From Limnephilus marmoratus (taxonomy: Eukaryota; Arthropoda; Insecta; Trichoptera; Limnephilidae): a stretch of DNA of 64,000 bases. Each line of letters begins with the position of its first letter. Positions within the stretch are counted from its first letter, which is position 1. Location: assembly GCA_917880885.1 (NCBI GenBank), contig OU862906.1, positions 60,306,665 through 60,370,664 of the forward strand, in the 5' to 3' direction. Below the pieces are notes generated by a model. That model saw only the letters and a list, made by a program, of their open reading frames with translations, was not told the DNA's origin and did no database searches. The translations under genes were made by a program, and so were the position numbers. This document shows positions 1-11,189 of this stretch, piece by piece.

Positions 1-510
1 CAGAAATTTAAAATCGACTTAACCTTTCTTTAAACACCCTATCGAACGGATGGGAGCTGCGCCTAAACATTGTATAATTTTGAAAAAGTAACCCTGTAAA
101 ACAGTATGTCTTTTCGAGTTTTTCTTCGGTAGGTCAATATGTAAACATCGACCGAAAACGTTAGGTACAAACCATTTAATATTATTACATTTGCCAAAGG
201 AAAAATTAAACAATTTTATTTCCATGAGCTTACGTACCCAGGTGTTTTAATTTGCAAATGGTGTATGTGTACCCAGGCATTTTAATTTACAAATGGTATA
301 TGTGTGTATGAGTTAAGACGATTATTAAATTGTAAATAGAATATATTCTAAGCATATATTTTGCCCCGTAGAATGAACGATTGTACCGAAATTGGTAACA
401 TATTAAACTATTTTAATTAAAGTAATATTGATTCAGTTAAAAATATTCTCTATCTACGTAATCGATAAAGCACCTACATGCGATGAATTTTATCGGACTA
501 TTATTTTTGA
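1..510. other. Unique AT-rich DNA, no gene
   Basis: No coding signal, RNA gene or recognised repeat is visible. A short direct duplication of the type GTACCCAGG(T/C)(G/A)TTTTAATTT occurs near 235-290. Open frames here are short and have no recognisable domains. Confidence 0.5.
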
Positions 511-905
511 AGTGAAACTTCCTTAGCCCCGTTAGAGTGATTTGAAATTCGGAAGAAACAGAAATGAAGCAGAACGGCACCTGCGAAGCATCAAGACCCC
601 TGTTGGTTGAGATATAAAACGGAAACGACGATAGTTCTGCGCTTATTGGCCGCTTTGTTTTTTTACGGGTCGACGGAATATAATGCGTAAATTAGCGCCT
701 CGCCGAGCGCTTTCCATGGCGTAGCGGTATAGTGCGTCGCAAATCTCAGCGGCCAGAGAAATCCAGCGGACGGAGGTTCGAGTACAACGAAATCCAAAAA
801 ATGAACATTTTTGTATTTGTAAATCAATATCCAATCTTCAAACCACTCAAAAGAAATCGACATCTAGCGAATTTCTAGTTTCACTTCTATCGCGTGTGAA
901 TTAAA
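511..905 (+). repeat. Dispersed repeat with tRNA-like core (copy 1)
   Basis: The two edges carry the inverted word AGTGAAACT (511-519, and its complement around 878-886). Inside, near 712-800, is a tRNA-like stretch: an A-box-like TGGCGTAGCGGT, a long variable-arm-like spacer and a B-box-like GGTTCGAGTAC. A second copy lies in the opposite orientation at 56015-56350 and shares the edges, the tRNA-like core and the CAATATCCAATCTTCAAACC block. It could be a SINE derived from a tRNA with a long variable arm, or a chimera of SINE and terminal-inverted-repeat element. Confidence 0.65.
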
Positions 906-919
906 TATTTTTTTTATAG

Positions 920-1345
920 TAGCGAGTTCCCGGCATGCGTTGCAATGCCACTTAATAAAGAAATTGTTTTTACTACGTATCCCTTCCCATTCGTGCCGTT
1001 CCCGTTTCGTCTCCTCCTCCCCTCCTGCGTCCCTTCCCCACACGCGTTCCCACTCCGCCTTCTCCACCTTTCCTCTCCCCACTCCCCTTCCCCGTTCCCC
1101 CCATCCCGCAAATCCCACGTTCCCCTCCCCCCTCCCGCGTTCCATTCATTCAGTCCCGGTATATTCAGTTTTCAAATAGCCCGCATGCCACCTCCTATTG
1201 CAATTTTTTTATACAAATATCACAATGCTAAAGCTCACCAGTATACACATAAACCTTTGCGGACATGCGCACAATAACTCACCAAAGTTTCATCACAATC
1301 GGATGAATGGTTTAAGAACGCACAAGGAACCAATATACATACGTA
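920..1345 (-). mobile_element. Non-autonomous Helitron-like element, degraded
   Basis: On the minus strand this stretch shows the layout of the better preserved copy at 60240-60710: a 5' part with ATCCGATTGTGATGAAACTTT, a word like GGTGGCATGCGGGCTATTTG, a long purine-rich tract (seen here as pyrimidines at 980-1150) and a 3' hairpin region GGCATTGCAACGCATGCC. The terminal CTAG is mutated. Open frames across the pyrimidine tract are proline/serine-rich artefacts of composition. Confidence 0.65.
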
Positions 1346-1429
1346 CAAACAAAGCAAACAAGCAAACATACTCGTATATTCATTTTATTTACAAATTTGC
1401 GTCCAAATGGCTTCTTTTTTAAGGTCATT

Positions 1430-2640
1430 TTAAAAGTGGTAAAAAAAATAATATCTTAGTTTTTTATCTTGGCAGGCCAAGTTAGATTCCGTGATTTTCC
1501 TCGGGTAACGAAAAACGAAACAACTTGTTTAAAAAGCGAAAGCTACTGACATCTAACGTAACATTTCGAAGCTAGTTATTAGTGCAGATTTCTACTTGCA
1601 ACGGCTATGATTCCTAAGCTTGTGGTAGTGATAGTTGATAAAACAGATTTCTGTATATCATAGTCTGACATGTGTATCATTGTTTATTTTGTTAGTATGA
1701 GTCTTTTTTGGTTATAAATAATGTGTTCTTTAGAAAAACGTGCTTTTTATCTCTTGAAAACAGCTAGAATCAACTAGTTATGGTCTGAAGACCACAGTTT
1801 AGTGTTTTGTCGGGTCGGGAAAAAGTATTATTGTAACGTGTGATTATAATTTAATAATTAAGATGGAATTAGCCAGTGAAGAAATATTGCGTCTTTATTG
1901 AAGATCTTCTGCCATAAAAAACAAAACTAAACACGACTAGTAATTAAATATCAGTAGTACAATTTTTATTTAAACTCAGGGTTAGGGAGAAAAAGCACTC
2001 ACAAAAAATCCTATTAAAACGTACAGCATGTCTGTCGTATGTTTTCCGCCTTGCTTTTAAGTGCTTTCGCGCTTGTGAAATTATTTATGAAATCAGAAAG
2101 AGTGAAAAAAGCTCGGCCGATTTCACCGGCAGACAAAGAAGCTGTAAATCTCTCATGTAATAGTGTCTGTGTTGCCTCCTGTTGACGGCAAACAAAAACT
2201 GTCCGGCTGTGGAGACAGGGGTACTCGGGACATTTCCCTGAAAATTTCCGCAGGCCCGGATGTGTGGATCTATGTATATACTATCTGCAAAAAGGATTGG
2301 TGAAATAAACCACTTTTTGCCATTTTTCTTAAAAGATACAGCATTCGGATGAATTTATATCCATTCAGATATAATTCTAATCAATGACAACCACCAAACA
2401 ACAACAAATAAGGTCAACATTATTGCAAAGGCAAACATTGGCGAAATTTATAATTGACTATCATTCCCGCTTTCGTGGACTTTGACTGGTTACAACGGAG
2501 AAAAAATAACAAAAATTTTGGAACTAAAAGGGTTTCGATAGTGCAAAATGGAATAGTGGTCCAGAATTCAAGTCTCGGTCAAAACTTGATCTTTTTTTAC
2601 AATCCATGGATTCTTTTATTTCATAATCTTTGAATATTAC
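1430..2640. other. Unique DNA, no gene
   Basis: No gene or repeat recognised. A more GC-balanced island lies at about 2100-2280. It has no long open frame and could be ordinary single-copy intronic or intergenic sequence. Confidence 0.45.
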
Positions 2641-2644
2641 TGAT

Positions 2645-2996
2645 AATATGATTATTATTTCATATTTGGTTTGCGAGGCGGGCATGGGTACCGCCGCCCC
2701 TAGAACCTTTATTGGATAACCAACACCTCTACCATAGGTCACCTCAAGTGGTTCGCTGCGTTTTGTGGTTTAGCAGGGGTGTCCGGGTTCATGGGGTGAA
2801 ATTTGTCTAGGTCTTGGAGGAGGATGACCAGGCCACACTGAACCCCAGATTCCTACACACCCCTTAAACCCTTTTCCTTCCCAGAAATTTCCTCTCCTTC
2901 ATTTCCTTGAAAAAACCTACACACAACATCCCCAAAGATGACATAGGAAAATAATTTACCTCAGGGCCTCCTGTGTGGAGCTCATGTAAAAAAAAA
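2645..2996 (+). repeat. Dispersed SINE-like repeat family S2 (copy 1)
   Basis: The copy has a GC-rich head (GGCATGGGTACCGCCGCC, then a block with ATTGGATAACCAACACCTC), a middle block GGGGTGTCCGGGTTCATGGGG, a body with CCCCAGATTCCTAC and TTCCTTCCCAGAA, and the 3' end TGTGTGGAGCTCATGTAAAA followed by an A run. Other copies: 7985-8165, 9735-10060 (with amplified head), 20640-20880, 36245-36500 and 57530-57755. The A tail suggests retroposition; I could not identify a clear tRNA head. Confidence 0.75.
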
Positions 2997-3244
2997 AAAT
3001 AATTTCCTGCCACCCGGCCGTTTATTGATATAAATAATATGATGCATGTGCAATGTGCATGTACGTTACCCACCTAACTAGATGACGTCTGTTCTGAGGC
3101 GGATAGCAATAATGCACAAACTCAAAAAATCCATCACATGCGTTAAATAATTAAATAAAAATTTAGAAATGCTAAATATTATTAGAGTTATGTAATTGCT
3201 GAAAAATACATGACAGATTTAGAGAGTACCAAACATAAAAAAAA

Positions 3245-3580
3245 TCATGTGCGCAGTTTCACTTCTACCACAGTTCACACGCGGTAGAAATGAAACCTTC
3301 AGAAAACTAAACTTCGAGAGAATGAGACGAATGCAGAGTAACAGGAGTAGGATAATTGCAGAGTTTATTTATTATAATATTGTTACCAAGTTTAAAAATT
3401 ATTTTACATTTTATTACACGAAGCACCGCACAAAGAGGACACCGATTAGTCTATCTCATTCTCTCACTGGCTAAACCCTACAGATGTATGTGTTTGTTTG
3501 TTTTTAGAGTCGCTTGTTTCCATTTCATCGAGTTTCAAATAACAACGGGGCTAAACTTTTCACTTCAAAAATAAACAAAA
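3245..3580 (+). repeat. Dispersed repeat family B (copy 1)
   Basis: It begins with CAGTTTCACTTCTACCACAG and a near-inverse GCGGTAGAAATGAAACC, and ends with a reversed AGTGAAAAG word near 3560. The interior block GAAGCACCGCACAAAGAGGA through CATCGAGTTTCAAAT recurs at 59440-59640. Its end words match those of the tRNA-core repeat at 511-905, so the two families may share termini. The 75- and 72-residue open frames here show no domain and are judged non-coding. Confidence 0.55.
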
Positions 3581-3589
3581 TAAAAAGAC

Positions 3590-4540
3590 ATGAGAGTAAG
3601 ATAAACCTTCTAAAATACGTGAAATTATCTAAATAAATATTTTAAAAGCACGAAACAAAAAAGTTTAAAATTTGATATTGTGGGAAGACGACAAAACATC
3701 TCTTTAATTTTTAAAATAATTATGGATTTCAATTGAAGTACCTAACTATACGCAAGTTCTTTTTTGTTTTCCTCCTCATTTGTTGTAAAAAAAATATGTA
3801 TCTATTTTGGGTTGTTTTGAGTTACTAAACTTGTTGAGGAATAAAACTTTAAAAATCAAATTAGTTACTCCATTACTACAAGTATTCCACAAGCAATCAT
3901 TTTTATCTGCTTGTCTAAACAAAACCGAGATGTTTTGCTGTCGCCTTTTTCACAATATAAATATATAACATACCTATCAAATTCAACTTGATGAATCATT
4001 TTGTCCCACGGGGCTTGCAAAAATCTCAATCCAACTCTGTTAATGGTACTTTGAGAAGGGCCGACCTAGGCCCAACCCGTTTGCGACCCTCCCAGAAACC
4101 ATCCAAGAGTCCTGACAGGGCTGGACGATAAATAACCAAGCGAGATATATTTCATAATATTTCAAGCGAGATTTTCCCTTCGATTGTACATAAAGATAAT
4201 TTGATTCAATTGGGCCGATCATTAGACGCATCTCAAATATACAAGATACAGGCAGAGATGTTAGAGTATTTTTTTTAGCGCATGTAACAATAGCTTTAAT
4301 TTCAACATTTAACTTGTCTGTGCTAGAAAATGGCCATGAAAAATCATGATATATTATTAATAAATATACTTAGAATTTGTCAAGCTGAAAGTATTTATTA
4401 AAAACATATTTGTCTCAGCATTGCCTTTAAAAAACAAACATTTTCAATTATTTTAGAGACGATCAGAAATTTACCTTTCGAATGAATGCTGTTAGTAAAC
4501 TTGTCAGTTGTTTACTAACTGACAAAGTATTAACGGTGTT
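3590..4540. other. Unique AT-rich DNA, no gene
   Basis: No coding signal or recognised repeat. A short GC-rich patch at 4040-4125 has no homologue elsewhere in the window. Confidence 0.4.
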
Positions 4541-4544
4541 ATCT

Positions 4545-4690
4545 GTCAAAATTTAAACAAAAGATCTTAACATTACACATCTGACCTGATAATGGACACT
4601 AACGCTGTCTGAAACGTTGGCTAAATAAGAAGATGGCACAACACGGCATAATACACCAAAACAGACCATGATAAAAAATACCCATTTCAG
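4545..4690 (+). mobile_element. Penelope-like element terminal fragment with degenerate ribozyme-like motif
   Basis: The block matches the Penelope-type terminal sequence at 34136-34235 (+) and 62745-62835 (-): ATTACACATCTG, CTGATAA, a short hairpin (GGACA / TGTCT), GAAACGTTGGCTAAA and CACGGCATAATA. The core reads CTGATAA instead of CTGATGA, and one stem pair is a G-T wobble, so it looks decayed. Confidence 0.6.
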
Positions 4691-4879
4691 TATTTCGAAT
4701 TATTAATGAATTGATTGAATTAAAATTATTTTGGTACCTACTTTATCGCTTGACTGAATTGTTGACACAATCAATTCCAATTTTGAACATGTACGCAAAT
4801 CCTAGGCCGAGAGTTCATTGAACCGGAGTTACAGACGCGGAGACCGACAATTAGTTTTTTAATTTTTTTTTTATTATAT

Positions 4880-5285
4880 GAATACCTTACATGAGTCCCA
4901 GCTGCTCCCGTCTGGAGCCAGTGAGTCTATTGCATCGCAAATCGGGGTATGTTGTGATGCTAAAGATAGTGGGGAAGGGAAGGAGATGGGGAAGAGAAAG
5001 GTAGGGAAGTACCTGGCTATTCAGATCTGGCCACCAAACACGGCTAAAGCCGTTTCAAGCAACCTTTCAATTCTGAATGGTGGTCTTACACCAGGGCAAT
5101 ACTAAGAGTATCTTCCACTGGGGAATGCGCCGCAAATATACTATTTATTATTTTAAATGAATTAATCGTGAAATAACACAAATTAATCGAAAAAAAAATA
5201 TTTGCCCGCGCCGGGATTCGATCCCGCGCCTTTCGGATTGCGAGTCAAAAGCCTTACCGCTAGACCACGCCGGTCTAAATTAGTG
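4880..5285 (-). repeat. tRNA-headed SINE family S1 (copy 1)
   Basis: The minus strand carries a tRNA-like head at about 5205-5280: A-box-like TGGTCTAGCGGTAAGGC and B-box GGGATCGAATCCC. The body includes AGATACTCTTAGTATTGC, TGAATAGCCAGGTACTT and, at the 3' end, GGCTCCAGACGGGAGCAGC, then an A/T-rich tail near 4860. Full copies: 38925-39312 (-) and 58564-58955 (+). A SINE of this form is transcribed by RNA polymerase III and mobilised by a LINE partner (family knowledge). I call it SINE rather than a tRNA gene because head and body travel together. Confidence 0.85.
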
Positions 5286-5289
5286 TTTT

Positions 5290-7980
5290 TATGACTGTAT
5301 TTTAATAATCACGTTTATTAAATTTTAATGCTCTTAGAATAAATTGCACTTACATTTTGTCATCTCCCTCACCTGAACTTTATGACTAGAAATTAGTTCT
5401 TTTTCAGTATTCGTTGTTATGCAATAGTTTAGAAAAAACTTTCTTTTGAGAGTTAATATTATTGAGGGCTATGGCATTCCATGTGGGGTATATTGTGAGG
5501 AGATGGGAAGAGTAAGGTTGCGAAGTATAGGTAAAACACTTTAAGTTGGAAGCAATAAAAATGCTTAGTATTGGTGTATTGGTCTATTTGTGTGAATGTC
5601 AAGCGACGCCCACAAATCCGATAAGGCTCTCTTGTCTTGCTTACGCCCACTTATTGTAACTAGTTAGAAGAGAGGCAAGTTTAACGACACCCTTTTGAGG
5701 CTGTACTTACAGGATGTTCTATTCGGTTCGTAATTTGATTTAAGCATACGTGCACCTACATTTCGCAAGTGACAAATAATGACAAATTTATAAATTTGAA
5801 ATAATAAATAGTGTTTGTAAAGTGCGCAAGTTTAATATTTATTACGATATCATGGAGTCCTGTTACGAAACGGAACGTGGCTAATCATTGAATGGACCAA
5901 ATCGTGAAATTTTATTCCGTATGTTTAATTATTTTACTTATTCACAATGAAAAAAAAAACGGTGGTCAACTTTTAAGCATAAATGACTTGTATGATTTGA
6001 CGTCTAAGGCAACTGGGGTATCACAGACTTGTACCTATTTGTGTTAGTAATCTGTTATATTTTAGATAATATACGTATAGATAGTTGCTGATGATGACTG
6101 GTACATAATTAAATAATTAGTGTTGCTGATGATTGCGAGCACATAATTATAAAAAATAAATAACCCATAAGCAGCCAAATTTGTAAGCCCAGGTTTTGGA
6201 AATCACACTTCATTTCAACATTAGGTTCTTAGTTTAGGTAAACCAAGTAATTCATGCGTATTGAGTTTTAAACGAAACTTTACAAATGTCAAATCCGTAA
6301 AAAAATGGCGGCAATGGAGCTGCTTTACATGGGAAATTTTTAACTTTGAATGAAAACCGAATTTAAATGCAAGTTTAACAGTAGTTTACTTTTCAAAATC
6401 TATACCTATTAAACGTGTAGCGGCATGTGGCGGCTTGTCGATTATTTACTTTATAAGATATTATATAAGTATGAATATAATAATAAATTAATCTTTTTAA
6501 ATAACATAATATTTTTTTAACCTTGTTGTTATTTATGAATACCCCTTTGAATTCAATCCTGAAGATTATCGCATTTAGTTAATAAACTTATTTTTCTTCC
6601 TAAACCTTCAGTATTTCTATAAAAATGTTGTAAAACAACATTAGTTTTATGTTACCGATTTAAACACGCTTTGGATTCGAATTCTCAATTGTGAAATAAT
6701 TATTAATTGCTTTTTGTTAAAAGCCCAAAACGAAACACGCTGTATGAAAGTTTTGCATCTGTGTGAGTACTGTGATTAAGTCAACTTAACTTGAGAGACC
6801 TGTACTGACTACACTAATCTAGTTACTAAACACGGTTAAAGCCTACGTTTCGATTTCGAATGGTGGTCTTTGACTTTGGCGTTTCTTAGAATACCACAAT
6901 AGTTTGCTATAAAGAAAATTTAATTGAAAAACAATACATCCATGTTATTAAACTTGTACCGTCTGCCAGAAAACTAAATTAATCGAAAACTTTATACCGA
7001 TGAAATTTATTTTAATTCAGTATTTTTAAATTGAAATGATTCATTCAAAAAAATAATTCAATTCTAAGAATTTCCGGTGTCCCCAAGGGGTTTACCAAAA
7101 AGAATTTAAACCAATCGGTTTAAAATTCGTATCGACTTTTACAGAGCAGTGTTTGTGATACGAGTATATTTTATCATACACTGATAAAGTAAACGCCTTC
7201 ATGGAATGTTATTTTTTATATCAAACAAATTCTGGAAAAATTCCGTACAAAGAGACAGGAATTAATTAACAAGGGAGCGTATTATTAAACAAATACAGGA
7301 GAGCCCGCGGCCGGGAAGTATCTCCAAAGGAATATAATATGAGAATATTTTGTATACGATATTACAACTACGGGGTGGGAGTGGAGAGAGCCTACGATCG
7401 TCGTGCACAAAGAACGTTAGAAAATATATTCTCCTATAATGTAGTCCGCATTGAACACGATTAATAATAATTCTGAAAAAATGCGAAGAAAAGCCAAGTA
7501 GCACCGGTACAACGTCCCGTTGCTAAAGAGAGGATTTAAAAAATCTGTAGATGAAATTAAACTGATATCCTTATAGTTATTACTTTGACTCCTTATTTTT
7601 AATTTTAATTCAGCGATTAAAACGAAGAAATAGGTTTTTAAAGTCTTGAATTTATTTATCCTTCTTTTCTCGTGCAGTGAAATTGAGTAAAATTCAAGGG
7701 GATATTTTAAATTTCAAGTGCTAATGAATGACACATGGGACAAGACCGAGGTTTGTGAGAAGGTTATTTTCAAAGAGAGCTTGGAGGGAGTAAAAAGAAA
7801 CATGCGCTGATTAAACCCATCAAGGGTGTATTATTAAAAGATTTTTTTTAAATGCTTCAATTTACCCTGTTTTATTGAAGGACTTCTGAACCATGGTAAT
7901 GGTAATAAAATATTTGTGTATAAATCCACCAAATCAGGAATTTAACGCCTGTAAATTTTCAGGTTTTTGCCTTTCATTTC
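5290..7980. other. Unique AT-rich DNA with small repeat remnants
   Basis: No gene seen. A remnant of the S1 body lies near 6830-6880 (CACGGTTAAAGCC ... GAATGGTGGTCTT). A GC-balanced unique island lies at about 7260-7510. All open frames are short and without domains. Confidence 0.4.
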
Positions 7981-7984
7981 GAGG

Positions 7985-8165
7985 GTTTTTACATTCGCTC
8001 TACACTGGAGGCCCTCAAAAAAATCCCTCACTGCTAGAGAGATCTCTCTTAACCAGTTCCTCCCTTTCAGGCCCACCGAGCAGTCGGTGGAAAGATGCAT
8101 CCACCGCCAAGATCTAGATAAACCTCATCCCCATTAACCCGGGCACTCATTTCAAGTCACCCTAA
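7985..8165 (-). repeat. S2 repeat, partial
   Basis: Minus-strand copy of the S2 family, with the 3' edge (TTTTTACATTCGCTCTACAC, + strand) and head-side block CATTAACCCGGGCACTC retained. The body is partly deleted compared with 9735-10060. Confidence 0.6.
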
Positions 8166-8291
8166 GAAAACTTACATAAAAATATTCTCCATGTTTTAAC
8201 ATACATTCGTAAGAATTACCTAACTTAAAATGCTTTAATAAATTAGTGGTGAATCGCACACTACCACACAGACCTTTTTTAGATGGCATTT

Positions 8292-8700
8292 TTAAGCCTC
8301 GATGCACACAGCGAGTTACAAGCTACTATCCAAAAGCGGGTAAATCGGCGAGTGAGATTGTCATGATGACACACAAAACTGTCCACTCGCTCAGAAGCAT
8401 AGGAAACTAAGGCCGCTGCTAGCGCCAGTAACAAGAATAACGACGCCTGCGTGAACTAATTCTTCACATGTTTGACAGTCAAAATCAGCTGTTTATCGGA
8501 AGCCATGTTGGAAACATAAATAAACCCATCACGAACAAGCGGAGCAAGCGTTTAGACCTTTCAACTTTTTTTCGTAGATTTTCAACAATCTGCTAGTCGT
8601 TGCTAGTTAGCAAGTAACACGATGACACTGGGCGAGTTTACTAACAGATAGTGAATTTCCCAGATAGCTTGTAAACTAGCCGTGTGTCATCGAGGCTTTA
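8292..8700. mobile_element. MITE with TTA target duplication (PIF/Harbinger-like)
   Basis: The element spans 8295-8697 and is flanked on both sides by TTA. Its ends are inverted repeats of about 35 bp: AGCCTCGATGCACACAGCG at the left, and a right end whose complement reads AGCCTCGATGACACACGGC. A 3-bp TWA duplication is the signature of PIF/Harbinger transposition (family knowledge). No transposase frame is present, so it is non-autonomous. Confidence 0.7.
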
Positions 8701-8709
8701 AGAAATTAA

Positions 8710-9440
8710 ATTAATTTAGCTTGTAAAAAAATAGGAGAGCATTTATAAATTGGTGAAATGTGTTCCTAATCAACGGATTATAGCTTTGTAATTGCTCCAT
8801 TTGTCTTACAATCATTGCCATCAAGGAATGCAAAATTAAAAGAATGAATTCGTACATTCAGATCCCTGTTATTAGCTTGCAAGGGATCTTAAAAGTCTAT
8901 CCTGTACCTTCTTTGCGATGTGTTATGTACGTACAGCGTACAGCCTATAGTCTACAGCCTCAACAGGAGATCTTGGCAGCGGACCAAGAGACGACACGAA
9001 CCTTCCCTTAAATCCTCGTCCGGGGTGTCACCCCAGAACTGGGGGAAATTTATGAAATTAATTCTTATGGCCAACATTACTGGCCCGACTATTCCGGGTG
9101 CACTTATTCATTTTTATTGGTCGTTCATGTCTCGGAGGACAGATTATAATGGTAACGTTATATACTTTAGGCGTCGATATGGAGATATCTAATATTGAAT
9201 CGAATTGTTTCAATATATTTTACCCATTAGCGTCACACAGCGTAACTGTGTATTTTCGTATAGTTCCTATAGTGGTGGCTACTCTCAGCATCATCATGGT
9301 GAAATACCACAATTAAGAATTTAAATGTTGCTGTAGATGGTAATGAGTGACCAGATCTGAATAGCCAGACACATACCATTTTTTTTCCTTCCCTATTCAT
9401 CTGCCTTACTTCAACTTTACAACATAATATATTAAATGGG
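8710..9440. other. Unique DNA with an S1 body remnant
   Basis: A GC-balanced unique island occupies about 8920-9180. At 9280-9400 lies an S1 SINE body remnant in + orientation (ACCAGATCTGAATAGCCAG). The two overlapping frames at 8920-9316 have no domain and are not supported as genes. Confidence 0.4.
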
Positions 9441-9446
9441 CAAGCC

Positions 9447-9717
9447 TTATGCCTACAACACAAGAAAATCTTTTTTCAGCCCGATTCTAATTAGAGACCA
9501 AAGTCAACATTTTTCGCTTTACGCGATCGCTATTTTCATCTCTATTTTCATATCTATGCTTTCATTTGGCATCACAGCAAATAGCATGGTGTTGTTTGCA
9601 GTGATGACAATTGAAATTGTAGACATGAATGAAAATAGCGGTCGCGTAAATTGAAAAATGTTTTTGGTCTCTAATTGGAATCGGGCTGAAAAAAGATGTC
9701 GTGTATTGTAGGCATTA
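9447..9717. mobile_element. MITE with long inverted ends and TTA target duplication
   Basis: The element spans 9450-9714 between TTA duplications at 9447-9449 and 9715-9717. The terminal inverted repeats are about 90 bp and include TGCCTACAACAC, TTTTTTCAGCCCGATTC and TTAGAGACCAAA. The spacer holds a second, shorter inverted pair (CATCTCTATTTTCAT-like). The layout and TWA duplication fit a PIF/Harbinger-type MITE, with no coding capacity. Confidence 0.75.
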
Positions 9718-9734
9718 GTCAGTTTCTTTTTTTA

Positions 9735-10060
9735 CATTTGCTCCATACAGGACGACCTGAGAAAAATAATTTCCTTCAGGGCCTATTTCATCTTAGGGGA
9801 TAATTCGTGGAAGGGAAGGATTGGAAGTTCTGGGGAGGAAAAAAGTATGAGGGGTGGGTAGGAATCTGGGGGTCAGTGTGTCCAGGAGTGACAGATGTAT
9901 GAATCCATCCTTCCAACTGCGGTGCAAGGCGATGGATTGAGAGAGTCCAGCTGAAAGGGTCAAAAGGTCTCCCTCAACTAGTCTCTCAAGACCTGGACAA
10001 ACCTCACCCAATGAACCCGGGCACTCCTGCTAAGTCACCAAACGTCTAGTAACAAGCAAG
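9735..10060 (-). repeat. S2 repeat body next to its amplified head
   Basis: Minus-strand S2 copy: 3' edge at TTTTTTTACATTTGCTCCAT (9728), body with GGGGTGGGTAGGAATCTGGG, and the middle block TGAACCCGGGCACTCCTGC at 10013. It runs directly into the tandem array at 10060-11185, whose monomers are this family's head. Confidence 0.75.
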
Positions 10061-11185
10061 CAATAACAAGCAAAGATATGGCAGAAGTATTAATTATCCA
10101 ATAAAAGATTTCCAGGGCGGTGGTACCCACACCGCCTCCCAAATGGTTTTTCACTGTCATCAAGCAGTTTGGACACTAAGTCACCAAACGTAGCCAACCA
10201 CTTGGTGTGACCTATGGCAGAGGTGCTGGTTATCAAATAAAAGGTTCCCGAGGCGGCGGTACCCACACCGCCTCCCAAATGGTTTTTCACTGTCATCAAG
10301 CAGTTTGGACACTAAGTCACCAAACGTAGCCAACCACTTGGGATGAGCTATGGCAGAGGTGTTGGTTATCAAATAAAAAGTTCCCGGGACGGCCCATACC
10401 CATACCCATGCGTACCCATACCCGCCTCTCAAATTGTTTTTCACCGTCGTCAAGCAGTTTGGACACTAAGTCACCAAACGTAGCATACCACTTGGTGTGA
10501 CCTATGGCAGAGGTGCTGGTTATCAAATAAAAGGTTCCCGAGGCGGCGGTACCCACACCGCCTCCCAAATGGTTTTTCACTGTCATCAAGCAGTTTGGAC
10601 ACTAAGTCACCAAACGTAGCCAACCACTTGGGATGAGCTATGGCAGAGGTGTTGGTTATCAAATAAAAAGTTCCCGGGACGGCCCATACCCATACCCATG
10701 CGTACCCATACCCGCCTCTCAAATTGTTTTTCACCGTCGTCAAGCAGTTTGGACACTAAGTCACCAAACGTAGCATACCACTTGGTGTGACCTATGGCAG
10801 AGGTGCTGGTTATCAAATAAAAGGTTCCCGAGGCGGCGGTACCCACACCGCCTCCCAAATGGTTTTTCACTGTCATCAAGCAGTTTGGACACTAAGTCAC
10901 CAAACGTAGCCAACCACTTGGGATGAGCTATGGCAGAGGTGTTGGTTATCAAATAAAAAGTTCCCGGGACGGCCCATACCCATACCCATGCGTACCCATA
11001 CCCGCCTCTCAAATTGTTTTTCACCGTCGTCAAGCAGTTTGGACACTAAGTCACCAAACGTAGCATACCACTTGGTGTGACCTATGGCAGAGGTGCTGGT
11101 TATCAAATAAAAGGTTCCCGAGGCGGCGGTACCCATATCCGCCTCCCAAATTGTTTTTCACTGTCATCAAGCAGTTTTGACTCAA
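10060..11185. repeat. Higher-order tandem array, 290-bp unit made of 136- and 154-bp monomers
   Basis: Two related monomers alternate. Type A has CACTTGGTGTGACC and GGCGGCGGTACCCACACCGC. Type B has CACTTGGGATGAGC and an insertion of repeated CCATACC words. CACTTG recurs at 10199, 10335, 10489 and then every 290 bp to about 11069, giving spacings of 136 and 154. Copies of the 290-bp unit look identical by eye over about 870 bp, while the first and last monomers are diverged, as expected at array edges. The monomer is the head of repeat S2 (compare 2690-2750 in the opposite orientation). Open frames of 90 residues repeated across it are products of the repeat, not genes. Confidence 0.9.
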
Positions 11186-11189
11186 AAAA

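Noticed and set aside
5205..5280. tRNA gene (also 39237-39310 and 58564-58636)
   Set aside because: The tRNA-like parts always continue into the same SINE body and tail, so they are SINE heads.
10090..11136. Series of 79-90 residue open frames repeated every 290 bp on the minus strand
   Set aside because: They follow exactly the tandem repeat unit, read through transposon-derived sequence and have no domain; they are by-products of the array.
10060..11185. CRISPR-like repeated pattern
   Set aside because: Units of 136 and 154 bp with no unique spacers, in a eukaryotic context; it is satellite-type DNA.
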